NCBI GenBank assembly: GCA_965202875.1
Contig: OZ241870.1
Coordinates: 3,782,001-3,846,000 of the forward strand
DNA from: HK1 sp965202875
Lineage (GTDB): Bacteria; Pseudomonadota; Gammaproteobacteria; HK1
DNA length: 64,000 nucleotides
Direction of reading: 5' to 3'
The translations under genes and the position numbers were made by a program. Shown one piece after another: positions 1 through 9,357 of the stretch (position 1 is its first letter; each line of letters starts with the position of its first letter). The notes under the pieces are model-generated. The model saw only the letters and a list, made by a program, of their open reading frames with translations. It did no database searches and was not told the DNA's origin.

Positions 1-624
1 GCCTATCATGCGGATGGAGAGCTCGTCGCCAAGCCCGTTGCTGACGACGCCGACGCCGAATTGTGCAGTCTGCGTCTGCCTGATCGTGGCGTCGCCGGAG
101 ACGGTGATGCGGCCATTGCCCATCCCGCCGTTTCTGTTGATGTTGAGACGGCCGGAGAGGGAGCCTCCGCTCATGCCGATGGAGAGGTCGCCCGTCGCCG
201 TGTTGCCGGTGGTGATGAAAACGTCATTGGTGAGGGAGCCGCCCGACACCTCGATGGAGGCGGCGCCCGGCCCGCGTCTTTCGGCTAAAATGCTGTTGCC
301 GCCCGACCCGGTGAGGGTGCCGGTCTTCATGCGGACGGTAATGTCGCCGGAGCCGCGGTGGTCGACATGGATGCGCGGGATGTTGACGCTTCCCGGATCG
401 ACGAGGATGTCGGCCGAGCTGCCGGCTACTTCGGTACAGGAGATGCTCGTGCTGCCGGTGTGCGCGTCGCCCCGGCACGCGTTCTGCGCCGCCGCCTCCC
501 CGGCATACAAGGCGAGCGCGAGCAGCAACCCCGGCGCAAGCGCGGCGGCCAGCGTCCGAGTGCTCATGACGCGCTCCTCAGAGGCGGGCCGGGGGGGATC
601 GAGACGAATGGTCGGGCGTTTCAT
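1..624 (-). CDS. Autotransporter A, N-terminal part (runs off the left edge)
   Basis: This is the 5' end of a large type Va autotransporter whose passenger continues beyond the window. The upstream ATG at 624 follows a GGAGGAG ribosome binding site and opens a frame that runs without a stop into the second ATG at 567. The second ATG also has a good GAGGAG site. From 567 the product begins MSTRTLAAALAPG, followed by a hydrophobic segment and a likely signal-peptidase site after GEAAAQ. Glycine/serine-rich beta-helix repeats of the 'MSGGSLSGRL' type follow. The closest relatives in the window are C (same signal peptide) and D (same first passenger units). A C7 tract (591-597) lies between the two starts and encodes two prolines. 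Which start is used is not known; I give the longer one because it is in frame and has the stronger ribosome binding site. Confidence 0.85.
   Translation of the reverse strand, partial: MKRPTIRLDPPRPASEERVMSTRTLAAALAPGLLLALALYAGEAAAQNACRGDAHTGSTSISCTEVAGSSADILVDPGSVNIPRIHVDHRGSGDITVRMKTGTLTGSGGNSILAERRGPGAASIEVSGGSLTNDVFITTGNTATGDLSIGMSGGSLSGRLNINRNGGMGNGRITVSGDATIRQTQTAQFGVGVVSNGLGDELSIRMIG
591..597 (-). repeat. Short homopolymer between the two starts of A (C7 on coding strand)
   Basis: Seven G on the plus strand sit at the same place as the 24-32 nt tracts of B, C and E. At this length slippage should be rare. The upstream ATG at 624 and the signal-peptide ATG at 567 are in the same frame, 19 codons apart. 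Confidence 0.9.
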
Positions 625-749
625 GGGCTTCTCTCCTCCAACTGAAGGCGATTCGTCAGGGCGGCAGGAGTCCCGGCCCCGCTTCGCCCGGCATGCCCGG
701 TCCGGGCGTCGCGAGGCGGAAACCAGGCGCGCGGGCCGCATTTCATATT

Positions 750-968
750 CCTGACAGAAATGCAAGGGGCATTCAACCCCAATCCGGCGCAGCCGGAACC
801 AAAGCTCCGGATTCCCGCTTGCGCGGGAATGACGGCAATCATGCAAGACGCCCCCTTCGGTCATTCCCGCGCAAGCGGGAATCCATGCATTCCGGGAGCG
901 CGGGCGTCTCCCCCGCCCGGACGTCGTGGGCCTTCGGCCTCCCGGGAACGCGGGCGTCCCGCCCGCAG
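750..968. repeat. Intergenic repeat module, copy 1 (second copy at about 18117-18340)
   Basis: About 215 bp that recur almost unchanged at 18117-18340. The module starts at TCCTGACAGAAATGCA. It contains two facing copies of the ATTCCCGC(N)GCGGGAAT palindrome common in proteobacterial intergenic DNA (compare the Neisseria dRS3 core). It ends in GC-rich GCGGGCGTCCCGCCCGC elements. Short open frames across it are artefacts of the repeat. It lies between autotransporters A and B. Confidence 0.8.
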
Positions 969-1141
969 CGGGCCGAAGGCCCCGATTGATTGTCCATGCG
1001 GGCAAGATGCCCGCATTCCCGGGAAGCGCTTCCCTTGGCGAAGCCCGTCACGACAGGGCGAGCCTTGTCATGGCCAAGGGACGGGGTGCCCGAAAAGCCC
1101 ACGCCTTCGGCGTGTTGCGGGCGGGACGCCCGCGCTCCCAG
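968..1141. repeat. Intergenic repeat module downstream of B (near-identical copy at about 38130-38301)
   Basis: About 170 bp containing GATTGATTGTCCATGCGGGC, a CTTCCCTTGGCGAAG dyad and a final GGGACGCCCGCGCTCCCAGG. It is found again almost unchanged downstream of autotransporter G. It begins a few bases after the stop codon of B, so it may also form the 3' end of the transcript. Confidence 0.8.
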
Positions 1142-1154
1142 GTTCGCGCCCGAC

Positions 1155-4100
1155 TCAGAAGCGCAGGTTCAGGCTCAGCCCGCCGCCGAGCTCGTGGCTG
1201 CCCCCGCTCGTCGCGTAGCTCACCCCGCCCTGTACCGTGTAGCGCCCCTCCTCCCAGGTGCGCACCCCGTTCAGCCCCAGGCGCAGCCACGTCGCCTCCG
1301 CCTCCGACTTCAGCTCCATCCCCGACACCCGGACCTTCCGGTCCGTCGAGAACTCGTGCTCCACCTCCACCGAAGCGAACACCCGGCTCCCCGCGGCCCC
1401 GCCCGGCTTCGCCTCCACGTCCACCCCCGCACGTCCCCGGAGGCTGCGCGCGTCGTCCACCGACACCCGCGCTCCCGTCGCGTCCGAGAAGGCGTCCATC
1501 GAGACCCGCGAGTGCACCAGCCCCACCCGAGGGGTCAGCACCATCCCCGCCGGCAGGTGCTCCAGCGCCATCCGCCGGCCCGCTTCCACCCCCAGCGCGT
1601 GGCCGTGCCCCGACAGGTCCTTCCGCAGCACCCCGCGCCGTGACGACGTGAGGTCGGCCTCGTACCACGTCATCGCCGCCTGCACGTCGAGGTAGTCCTC
1701 CTCCCTCGTCCACGTGCCCGACACCCCCGCGCCCGTGCCGTACAGCTCGACGTCGCCACCCTCGGTCACCTTCGCCGTGCCGCGCCGGTGGTGCAGCGAG
1801 GCGCCGATGTGCGCCTCCTCGCCCAGCGCGCCGCCCAACCCCACCTCGACGCCGTGGCGTTGGTGCCGGTACCGGAGCCCCACCCCCGATTCCTTCTGCG
1901 AGGCCGAGGCATCCGCCTTCCACTTGCCCTGGAAGCGCTCCACCCGCGCCCAGCCCCCTTTCGCCGAACGCGGCACGGCCATCCGTTCCCGAACCCCCCG
2001 CAGCCCGTTCATCCCCAGCACCACCGAGGGCAGCGCCTCGTACACCCGCATACGCGGCTCATGCTCCGCGAGCTCGAATCCGGGCTTCACCTCGATGGTC
2101 TGCAGGTCGATGTCGATACCGCCCGGGAAGGCCCGCTTCACGACCGCGGCCTTCGTCGTCTCCTCCGGCTTTCGTTCGACCACCGCCATGATCTCCTCGC
2201 CCTGGTCGCCTCTCGACACCTTCCCTTCGATCCTGCCGTCCGGGCCCACCGTCACCATCCCGCCCCGGCGGTAGCGCAACCGCCCCTCCACCGTGCCGTC
2301 GACCCGCAACTCACTGCCGGCCATGTCGATGCTCCCCGTGACCGTGCCGCCGACCCGCAACTCACTGCCCGCGGCAGCCACGTCGATGTTCCCCTCGACC
2401 CGGCTGCCGGGCCCCGTCCTGACCCGGGCCGGGCGAGCCCCCCGGTCGATGATGGCGCCGGTGATCCTGCCCCCGCCGGCCACGCTCACCACCAGGCCCC
2501 CGGCCGCGTTGCGGATCGCGACCCCCTCGATACCCGTGATCCAGCCGGTGCCGCCCACCGTCACCGTCCCGCCCTTGTCGAAGCGCACCCGACCGGCCCG
2601 GCCGTCCACCCCCACCGTGCTCGCGGCCAGATCGATGGTGCCCCTCACCGTGCCGCCCTTGGAGACGGTGACCGTGTGCTCGCCCGCGCCCCGACCGAGA
2701 ACGTCGCCGGTGAGCGTGCCCGAGATGGTCGCATCCAGGTCCCCGTCGCCCTCTGCCCGGATGTCGCCGGTGACCGACCCCGCCACGCTGAGGGCCAGGT
2801 CCCCGGCCTCGCTGCGCAACGCCTCGGTCTTGCCGCCGACCTCCACGCCGGTGAGCGCGCCGGTCCGGGCCACCGTCACCGTGGCGCCGTTGGTGTACAG
2901 CAGCCGACCGATACGGCCCGCCACCGTCAGCGGGCCGACCGGGTCGTGCACCGTACCGGTGACCGTGCCGCCTTGCCTCAGGTTCAACCTCAGGGCGCCG
3001 CTGCCCGCGCTACGGACATCGCCATCCACCGTCCCCGAGATGGTCGCATCCAGGTCGCCGGCGCCCTCCTCGATGAGGTCGCCGGTGAGCGTGCCGGCCA
3101 CCGTCGCCCTCAGGTCCCCGTCGCCCAGGGCGCGGACGTCCCCGGTGACCCTCCCCGCCACGCTGAGGTCCAAGTCGCCGGCCGCGCTGCGCAACGCCTC
3201 GGTCTCGCCCTCGATGCCGGTGAGCGCGCCGGTCCGGGCCACCGTCACCGTGCCGCCGCTGGTGTAGAGCAGCCGCCCGATACTGCCGGCCACCGTCAGC
3301 GGACCGGCGGGGTCGTGCACCGTGCCGGGCACCTTGCCGCCTTCCCGCACCGCCAGCTTCAGCGTGCCGCCGCGCGGTGCGCGCAGGTCGCCCGCCACAC
3401 TTCCCGACACGCTCACGTCCAGGTCCCCGGCCTCGCTGCGCAGCGCCTCGGTCTCGCCCTCCACGCCGGTGAGCGCGCCGGTCCGAGCCACCGTCACCGT
3501 CCCGCCGCTGGTGTAGAGCAGCCGCCCGATACTGCCGGCCACCGTCAGCGGACCGGCGGGGTCGTGCACCGTGCCGGGCACCTTGCCGCCTTCCCGCACC
3601 GCCAGCTTCAGCGTGCCGCCGCGCGGTGCGCGCAGGTCGCCCGCCACACTTCCCGACACGCTCACGTCCAGGTCCCCGGCCTCGCTGCGCAGCGCCTCGG
3701 TCTCGCCCTCCACGCCGGTGAGCGCGCCGGTCCGAGCCACCGTCACCGTCCCGCCGCTGGTGTAGAGCAGCCGCCCGATGCTCCCCGCCACCGTCAGCGG
3801 ACCGACCGGGTCGTGCACCGTGCCGGGCACCTTGCCGCCTTCCCGCACCGCCAGCTTCAGCGTGCCGCCGCTCGGTGCGCGCAGGTCGCCCGCCACCTGC
3901 CCCGATACGGTGAGGTCCAGGGCGCCGACCGCGCTGTGCAACGCCTGGGTCTTGCCCTCGACCTCCACGCCGGTGAGGCGGCCCGTCGCGGCCACCGTCA
4001 CCGTCCCGCCGTTGGTGTAGAGCAGCCGACCGACGCGGCCCGCCACGGTCAGCGGACCGACCGGGTCGTGCACCGTCCCCGTCACCACGCCGCCGGACAT

Positions 4101-7100
4101 GACGTTCGCCGTCAGCGTCCCGCCCGACTTGACGTCACCCTCGACGCGCCCCTCGTCGTTCACCGTCACGCTCAGCGCGCCCGCGGTGCTCTCCACCGCC
4201 ACGTCCTCGACGCCGACGCCAGTCAGTGTCCCGCCCCCGGACACCGTCACCGTTCCGCCCGAGGCATAGAGGATGCGCCCGATGCTCGCCCCGTTCCCCA
4301 CCGTGAACGAGGCCTGCGGGTCGTGGATCGTCCCTGTCACCACACCGCCGGACATGACGTTCGCCGTCAGCGTGCCGCCCGACTCGAGGTCGCCCTCGAC
4401 GCGCCCCTCGTCGTTCACCGTCACGCTCAGCGGGCCCGCGGTGCTCTCGACGGCCGTGCCCTCGACGCCGCTCAGTGTCCCGCCCCCGGACACCGTCACC
4501 GTCCCGCCGCTGGCGTAGAGGATGCGCCCGATGCTCACCCGGTTCCCGACCGTGTACGGGGTCTGCGGGTCGTGTAGCGTGCCCGTCACCACGCCGCCGG
4601 CCATGACGTTCGCCGTCAGGTCCCCGCCGCCATCGACGCGGAGGTCGCCCGTGACCGTCCCCGAAACGGTGGCCACCAGGTCGCCGCCGCCGTCGCCGAG
4701 GATGCCGACGCCCGGTGTCGCGCCCACCTCGCCGGTCGCGCCCACCTCGCCGGTCGCGCCCACCGTCACCGTTCCGCCGCCGACCAGATGCACGCCCGCG
4801 CCGGTCCCGCCCGTCACCTGTCCGTTCACCGTCACGCTCTGGGAGCGGACGCCCCCCGTGGCCCCCGCGCCGCGGACGTAGATCCCGTTCGCGCCGCCCG
4901 TGACGACCGCGCCCGCGGAAACCGTCACCGCGATGGCGCCGTTGCGCTCATGCGGGACCGCGTAGAGCGCCTCCACGCCGTTGCCCTCGGCGGTGATGGC
5001 GCCGCCCGTCACGTCCACCTGGACGTCGCCCGCGTTGTAGCTCGCCGCGCGCTGCCGCACCCCGTCCTTCCAGTCGTCCGTGTAGGCGGCGCCGGGCAGG
5101 GCGGCCAGCGCCGTTTCCAGTCCGCTGCCCGTCAAGGCGGCTTCCAGCACCGTCCGCTCGGCCGCCGAGAGTTTCTCCTGCTCCGCCAGTGCCTCCTGCT
5201 GCTGCTCCGTTCGACTCGCCGCGGCGATGGCGAGGATCGCCGGGTCGCGGTCGCCCTGACGGATGAAGGTCGCCATCCCGGTGTGGGACAGCGCCACGGC
5301 GCGGACGCCGGCGCGGGAAAGGCCCAGGATCTCCTCGGCTGCCTGGTTCGCCGCCCTGGCGGCGTCCGGCTCGGCGATGCGCTTCCTCTGGAGATTCCGC
5401 GCTTCCGCCTTCCAGTCGTCGTCGTAGGCGGCGGGGAGCGCCGCGAGCGCCGTATCGAGCGCGTCCGAATCCTCCGCCGTGACGGCGTCGAGGACCGCCT
5501 GCTCGGCGGCCGACAGCGTCTCGTCGGCGCCCGCGATCCGGTCCCTGATGAAGGCGTCCATTACCGGGGCGCCGACCGTGACCGTTCCGCTCGAGGTGAC
5601 GGCGATCATCGCTTCGGTCCGGGCGGCGTCGTCCGCCGTCTGCGCACCGGCGCCCATCGTGTGGCCGCTCGACCGCTCGGCCAAGGCGACGACGCCGGCG
5701 TACCGCGCCTCCGCCGCGCCCCCGTGCGTCACAAGGATGCGCCCCGCCGCGCCCGCGTCGTTCGTCGTCCGCCCCTCGATTCCGACAGCGAACGGCGCCT
5801 CGATCGCCGTCCCCGCGCCCGTCGTCACGCGGACGGAGCCGCGGCCCGCCTGGAGGCCGAGTATCCCCGCCGTGTTCAGCCCCTCCACGGCGATGGCGCG
5901 GTCGCCCGCCGCCTCGATGGCGATCGCCGCCGTGCTGACGGCGTAGCGTATATTGCCGACGACGCCGTAGCTCTCGTCGCCGGTCGTGGAGATGGCGACG
6001 TCTTCCAGATCGACGTCGACGCTGCCCGTGCCGAGGCTCAGGGCGAAGACGCCGTAGCTCCTGTAGCCCGTCGTGGAGACGGCGACGCCGTCCGCGTCGA
6101 TCGAGAGCGCCGACGCGCTGGCGTTGCGGTCGATATAGCCGAGGATGCCGTAGGATCTCGCGCCCGTCGTCTTGACCGAGCCGCGCACTATGTCGATGTC
6201 GAGCAGCGGCGAGCCCGAGTTGTTTCTGAGCCAGCCCATGAAGCCGTAGGAGCTCGTGTTCGCCGTCGAGATGACGGCGTCGGTCAGGTCGGCGTCGATT
6301 CCGGCCAGGCCGTTTTGCGTGATGAGAACGCCGTGGGCGTTTACGCCCGTCGTGGAAAGGGCGGCGCCGTCCGTCACGCCGACGGTTATCGCCCCTGTGC
6401 CCGTCTGCGAGAACCTGTACGCCCTGACGGCGTGCGCGTTCTGGCCCGCCGTCGTGACGGAGCCCCCCGCCACGTTGACCGAGAGCGGCGCCGTGCTCGC
6501 AGCGGTGCCGAGCGAGCCGAAGACGCCGTAGCCTCTGAGGCCCATAGTCGAGACGCGGGTGTTTGTCGTGTCGATGGAGATCGCCGCCCCGACCGCCACC
6601 CCGGTGCTGTCGCTGACGGTGGCGTAGATGCCATAGGAGTCCCCCCCCGCTGTCGTGACGGAGCCGCCCGTCACGTCGATGTCGATGCCGGCTCCGCTTG
6701 TGCCCCGGTGCTGGGCAGAGACGCCGTTATCGAGCTGGCCCTGCGTGGAGACGTCGACGTTCGTCAGATCGATGTCGATTGCGCCCGCGGCCTCGTGGCG
6801 GGCACGGACGCCGAAGGCGTCCGCCGCCGCGATGGAGCCGCCCGTTACGTCGACGTCGATGTTGCCCGTGCCCGTATGCTCGGCCCAGATGCCTTCGTCG
6901 CCGGGGCCCGTCGTCGAGATGGCGGGGTTCGCGAGGTCGATGTCGATGTCGGCCGTGCCGGTTTGCGTGCAGCGAATCCAGTCGTTCGCCCCCGGCGTGT
7001 TGCTGCACACGGCGGCGGCCCGCACCTCGGCCGCGCCGAGCAGGAAGGCCAGCCCGAAAAGCAGCGCGCCGATTCGCGCCCGGGCGCTGCCGCCGCCGTG

Positions 7101-7268
7101 TGCGGCAACACGCCGGGGGGCCGGCAACGGCATGTCGCATTCCGCATCCCGGCGGAGCCGGAACCAGGCGCTTGTCGTGAACCGGGGAGCGGCGTGTCCT
7201 CTCACGCGCATGAGGAGCGCGAGAGGGTCCCCAGGGCGAGTGCGGCGGCCCGGAGCCCGGGCGCTCAT
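1155..7268 (-). CDS. Autotransporter B (2037 aa), phase-variable candidate
   Basis: Large type Va autotransporter. The ATG at 7268 follows a GGGAG site. The secretion signal is unusually far in, with its hydrophobic core at residues 66-84 ending AEVRA. The passenger, roughly 85-1770, is a repetitive beta-helix. It includes a helical insert near 570-740 (two LSAAE...ALAALP...DW units) and GRIGRLLYT...GGTVTV repeats, among them two almost identical 83-residue copies. The last 267 residues form the outer-membrane barrel, ending LSLNLRF. A GTG at 7341 after GAGGAGG is a second possible start, but the C26 tract between them (7292-7317) puts it out of frame. Residues 1-60 look like a recombination scar: a paralogue's 5' end and a repeat fragment precede the original SARARIGALLFG signal sequence. 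A start at the ATG at 7133 is also possible. Confidence 0.9.
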   Translation of the reverse strand: MSARAPGRRTRPGDPLALLMRVRGHAAPRFTTSAWFRLRRDAECDMPLPAPRRVAAHGGGSARARIGALLFGLAFLLGAAEVRAAAVCSNTPGANDWIRCTQTGTADIDIDLANPAISTTGPGDEGIWAEHTGTGNIDVDVTGGSIAAADAFGVRARHEAAGAIDIDLTNVDVSTQGQLDNGVSAQHRGTSGAGIDIDVTGGSVTTAGGDSYGIYATVSDSTGVAVGAAISIDTTNTRVSTMGLRGYGVFGSLGTAASTAPLSVNVAGGSVTTAGQNAHAVRAYRFSQTGTGAITVGVTDGAALSTTGVNAHGVLITQNGLAGIDADLTDAVISTANTSSYGFMGWLRNNSGSPLLDIDIVRGSVKTTGARSYGILGYIDRNASASALSIDADGVAVSTTGYRSYGVFALSLGTGSVDVDLEDVAISTTGDESYGVVGNIRYAVSTAAIAIEAAGDRAIAVEGLNTAGILGLQAGRGSVRVTTGAGTAIEAPFAVGIEGRTTNDAGAAGRILVTHGGAAEARYAGVVALAERSSGHTMGAGAQTADDAARTEAMIAVTSSGTVTVGAPVMDAFIRDRIAGADETLSAAEQAVLDAVTAEDSDALDTALAALPAAYDDDWKAEARNLQRKRIAEPDAARAANQAAEEILGLSRAGVRAVALSHTGMATFIRQGDRDPAILAIAAASRTEQQQEALAEQEKLSAAERTVLEAALTGSGLETALAALPGAAYTDDWKDGVRQRAASYNAGDVQVDVTGGAITAEGNGVEALYAVPHERNGAIAVTVSAGAVVTGGANGIYVRGAGATGGVRSQSVTVNGQVTGGTGAGVHLVGGGTVTVGATGEVGATGEVGATPGVGILGDGGGDLVATVSGTVTGDLRVDGGGDLTANVMAGGVVTGTLHDPQTPYTVGNRVSIGRILYASGGTVTVSGGGTLSGVEGTAVESTAGPLSVTVNDEGRVEGDLESGGTLTANVMSGGVVTGTIHDPQASFTVGNGASIGRILYASGGTVTVSGGGTLTGVGVEDVAVESTAGALSVTVNDEGRVEGDVKSGGTLTANVMSGGVVTGTVHDPVGPLTVAGRVGRLLYTNGGTVTVAATGRLTGVEVEGKTQALHSAVGALDLTVSGQVAGDLRAPSGGTLKLAVREGGKVPGTVHDPVGPLTVAGSIGRLLYTSGGTVTVARTGALTGVEGETEALRSEAGDLDVSVSGSVAGDLRAPRGGTLKLAVREGGKVPGTVHDPAGPLTVAGSIGRLLYTSGGTVTVARTGALTGVEGETEALRSEAGDLDVSVSGSVAGDLRAPRGGTLKLAVREGGKVPGTVHDPAGPLTVAGSIGRLLYTSGGTVTVARTGALTGIEGETEALRSAAGDLDLSVAGRVTGDVRALGDGDLRATVAGTLTGDLIEEGAGDLDATISGTVDGDVRSAGSGALRLNLRQGGTVTGTVHDPVGPLTVAGRIGRLLYTNGATVTVARTGALTGVEVGGKTEALRSEAGDLALSVAGSVTGDIRAEGDGDLDATISGTLTGDVLGRGAGEHTVTVSKGGTVRGTIDLAASTVGVDGRAGRVRFDKGGTVTVGGTGWITGIEGVAIRNAAGGLVVSVAGGGRITGAIIDRGARPARVRTGPGSRVEGNIDVAAAGSELRVGGTVTGSIDMAGSELRVDGTVEGRLRYRRGGMVTVGPDGRIEGKVSRGDQGEEIMAVVERKPEETTKAAVVKRAFPGGIDIDLQTIEVKPGFELAEHEPRMRVYEALPSVVLGMNGLRGVRERMAVPRSAKGGWARVERFQGKWKADASASQKESGVGLRYRHQRHGVEVGLGGALGEEAHIGASLHHRRGTAKVTEGGDVELYGTGAGVSGTWTREEDYLDVQAAMTWYEADLTSSRRGVLRKDLSGHGHALGVEAGRRMALEHLPAGMVLTPRVGLVHSRVSMDAFSDATGARVSVDDARSLRGRAGVDVEAKPGGAAGSRVFASVEVEHEFSTDRKVRVSGMELKSEAEATWLRLGLNGVRTWEEGRYTVQGGVSYATSGGSHELGGGLSLNLRF
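3250..3790 (-). repeat. Tandem 249-bp repeats inside the passenger of B
   Basis: Two virtually identical 249-bp units (83 codons) follow each other, with diverged copies on both sides. Each encodes one VHDPAGPLTVAGSIGRLLYT beta-helix unit plus its GSVAGDLRAP half. The length is a multiple of three, so gain or loss of a unit changes protein length without breaking the frame. Confidence 0.85.
6989..7119. repeat. 31-bp inverted repeats flanking the signal-peptide coding segment of B
   Basis: The sequence at 6989-7019 is the reverse complement of 7089-7119 with one mismatch. The 69 bp between them encode the hydrophobic core of the signal peptide of B. One arm is the normal coding sequence for AAVCSNTPG. 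The other arm is an inverted stray copy that reads AAVCGNTPG on the plus strand. Confidence 0.85.
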
Positions 7269-7291
7269 GAGGCGCTCCCTGGCGGCCGTGC

Positions 7292-7317
7292 GGGGGGGGG
7301 GGGGGGGGGGGGGGGGG
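7292..7317 (-). repeat. Homopolymeric tract of B (C26 on coding strand)
   Basis: Twenty-six G on the plus strand, 23 bp upstream of the ATG of B and just downstream of an alternative GTG start (7341) with its own GAGGAGG site. With 26 C the GTG frame runs out of phase with the gene; 25 or 28 C would fuse the two. Length in the assembly may be imprecise. Confidence 0.9.
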
Positions 7318-7376
7318 CGAGACGAAGGGTCGGCGTTCCACGGGCTTCTTTCCTCCTCAAGTTTCGGGATTCCAAC

Positions 7377-7620
7377 AGTACCTTGAATCAGGCGATGGAT
7401 TCCCGCTTTCGCGGGAATGACGGCCAGCCTGAAAGCAATGCGTCTCGCTGAAATGACGGCCAGCGCAAAAGGTTCTGAAATGACAGCCAGCGCAAAAGTA
7501 ACGTGTCTCGCTGAAATGACGTCATTCCCGCGGAAGCGGGAATCCATGCATTCGGAGAGCGCGGGCGTCTCCCCCGCCCGGACGTCGTGGGCCCTCGGCC
7601 TCCCGGGAGCACGGGCGTCC
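7377..7620. repeat. Intergenic repeat module upstream of B (related copy at about 32212-32430)
   Basis: It contains the ATTCCCGCTTTCGCGGGAAT-type palindrome and then short tandem copies of a 'CGTCTCGCTGAAATGACGGC' unit. A second palindrome and the CCCGCCCGGACGTCGTGGGC element follow. The same arrangement recurs upstream of E. It sits immediately upstream of the leader of B, so the promoter of B must lie within or beyond it. Confidence 0.75.
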
Positions 7621-7649
7621 CGCCCGCGTTCTCCACCCGCCATCCGCAA

Positions 7650-8670
7650 ACCCCTTTATCCATAGCGCTTCCCAACCCAAGATGTGGACTACGCGCCTTA
7701 CGTGGCCCACATCTCCCGCGCTATACGATGCGCCCGGATGCTACCGGAAAGGCACGGATTCGCCTACCGCGCGCTTGACCGAAGCGCCCGCCCGGGCCAT
7801 CTTCGCACCGCGGTCCGGGGGGGAGAGTCCGGCCGCCGTGGCGCCACTCCCCCGCCCCGGCGGGGATGTGCCGGCTCAGGCGACCAGGGGCGCGAGCCGC
7901 AGGCACACGCTCCCCGCCTTCGTGGGGGTAGCACCCGGCAGGCAGGGCGCTCGCGGGGCGGCTCCGCCGTCCCGGCTCTGGACCGCACCCCCTTTCTCCC
8001 CCGGTCCCGGTGCCGTTGCAATCACGCGCCGGGGTCGGGACTCTCCGGCTGCCCCGCCTGGACGCTGCACCTTCCCCGTATCCGCCGCTCACGGCCGCTG
8101 CGCCGCCTGTACGCCGCCGTACAGGGCGGAGCGGCGCCGGGACGGACGGTGGTGTGTAGCGGGTAGGGACCCTCGCCCGCGTAGAACGGCGTACAGGCGC
8201 GCTACGGCCCTCTCCCGGTGCCGTGCGAGGCAGGAGGCGGACTCGGCAACCCGAGGGCGATTCGAGCCGGAACCCCTTGGGTCCTGGAGTGGATGCGGGG
8301 ACTGGCGGGGTAGAGGCGGGCGCCGCCCCGCCCTCGAGGGACAAACCGCCGTCAGCGTCGAGATCCGGGATTGGAGGGACGGATACCGTTGCCGTGCCGC
8401 CGCGACCGCTCCTGTAGCGCAGAGAACCCCGGCAGCGCTCGCACACTACGAATCCCGAGCAGGCGGCACGTGACTGATGCGCGGCGCGTCCCGCTACGTG
8501 TCGCCGGCGTCCGCCAGGGTGCAGCGCTCGCAATCGTGACCGCATACAGACTCAGACTGGCATGGATCAATCGTTTGCGGTTACCCTGCATTCCGGTCCC
8601 GCGCTGGGCCGGTCTCATTGAAGCCAGCAAGCGCCTGCCCGATAATTCCATTTGTCGGACATGCCACCTT
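7650..8670. other. About 1 kb with no recognisable gene
   Basis: Several long open frames cross this GC-rich stretch on both strands. Their translations are Arg/Pro/Gly-rich, lack convincing ribosome binding sites and show no family I recognise. I treat it as non-coding or as decayed genes. Confidence 0.5.
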
Positions 8671-8673
8671 CTG

Positions 8674-9060
8674 CTACCGGATCTCGATCTTCCCCTTGAT
8701 GTGGCTGCTCCCCTTCTGCGCGCCGCTTGCGTATGCCGCCTCTGCCAGCGTGGCGCTCATGTGTGCCCGAAGGTGTTTCAACGTCTTCCTGCTTGGCTTC
8801 CTATCGGTGACCGTCAGCACCATGAATCCCGGGGCTTCCATTGCCCATCCCACCATCTCCTGTCGTACCACCAGACAGCTCGGCGTGACTGGTGACGTGT
8901 TGACCATCGCCCACCTTCCCTTCGCCGTCAGAGCCTGCGTGGCTACGATGTGCCTCGCTGTTTTCAGGACTTGATGTATCCCCGCGAATGCGGCTTCGCG
9001 TGTGTTCCAAACACCTACCGGCTCGCCACTCATCGTCAGTGTCGCTGTCGATCTGGTCAT
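8674..9060 (-). CDS. Hypothetical protein, 128 aa
   Basis: I do not recognise this family. The translation has normal composition, unlike the shadow frames around it. It begins MTRSTATLTMSGEPVGVWNT, has a helical middle (AGIHQVLKTARHIVATQ) and ends in a Lys/Arg-rich tail (DRKPSRKTLKHLRAHM). No signal peptide or membrane segment is evident. The ATG at 9060 is preceded by AGGGG about 11 bases upstream; a GTG at 9090 in the same frame is also possible. It lies about 60 bp downstream of the tail of another small gene cut by an IS21 end, so the two may once have been one operon on this accessory stretch. Confidence 0.6.
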   Translation of the reverse strand: MTRSTATLTMSGEPVGVWNTREAAFAGIHQVLKTARHIVATQALTAKGRWAMVNTSPVTPSCLVVRQEMVGWAMEAPGFMVLTVTDRKPSRKTLKHLRAHMSATLAEAAYASGAQKGSSHIKGKIEIR

Positions 9061-9120
9061 TTTCTTGTTCCCCTGTTGGCTTGTTCCCACCTGTTCATCC
9101 GGTTTGTGTCGACGCGCGTT

Positions 9121-9264
9121 TTACCCCTGGAATACTCGTAGCCCCGCCTTCTTCTTCTCCTGGTCTTCTGGGCTCTCCCAGAAGGCTAGGCGTGTGCTCA
9201 GCCTCTCTACGGTGTCGGCTAGCCGTTTCGTCTCGGCTGCCGTCTGCGCCTGTGCCTGCGCATT
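9121..9264 (-). pseudogene. 3' tail of a small coiled-coil gene, cut by the IS21 end
   Basis: The last 47 or so residues of an unknown protein remain: a Gln/Ala/Glu-rich helix (QAQAQTAAETKRLADTVERL) followed by a Lys-rich end. Upstream the frame continues only into the repeated IS21 terminus (9265 onward), so the original 5' part has been lost or displaced. Confidence 0.5.
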
Positions 9265-9357
9265 CCGGTGAAGCCGATCACCCGTTCCGGGATGAAGCCG
9301 ATCACCGAATCCGGTCAAGCCGATCACCAGTCGGAGCGAAGCGACGCGGGGCGGTGA

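Noticed and set aside
7401..7665. Small open frames reading 'FPRKRESMH' or 'VIPAKAGIH'
   Set aside because: Well-known translation artefacts of the ATTCCCGC palindromic repeat.
7721..8545. A 274-codon minus-strand frame and a 263-codon plus-strand frame over the same DNA
   Set aside because: Compositionally biased, no ribosome binding site, no family, and mutually overlapping.
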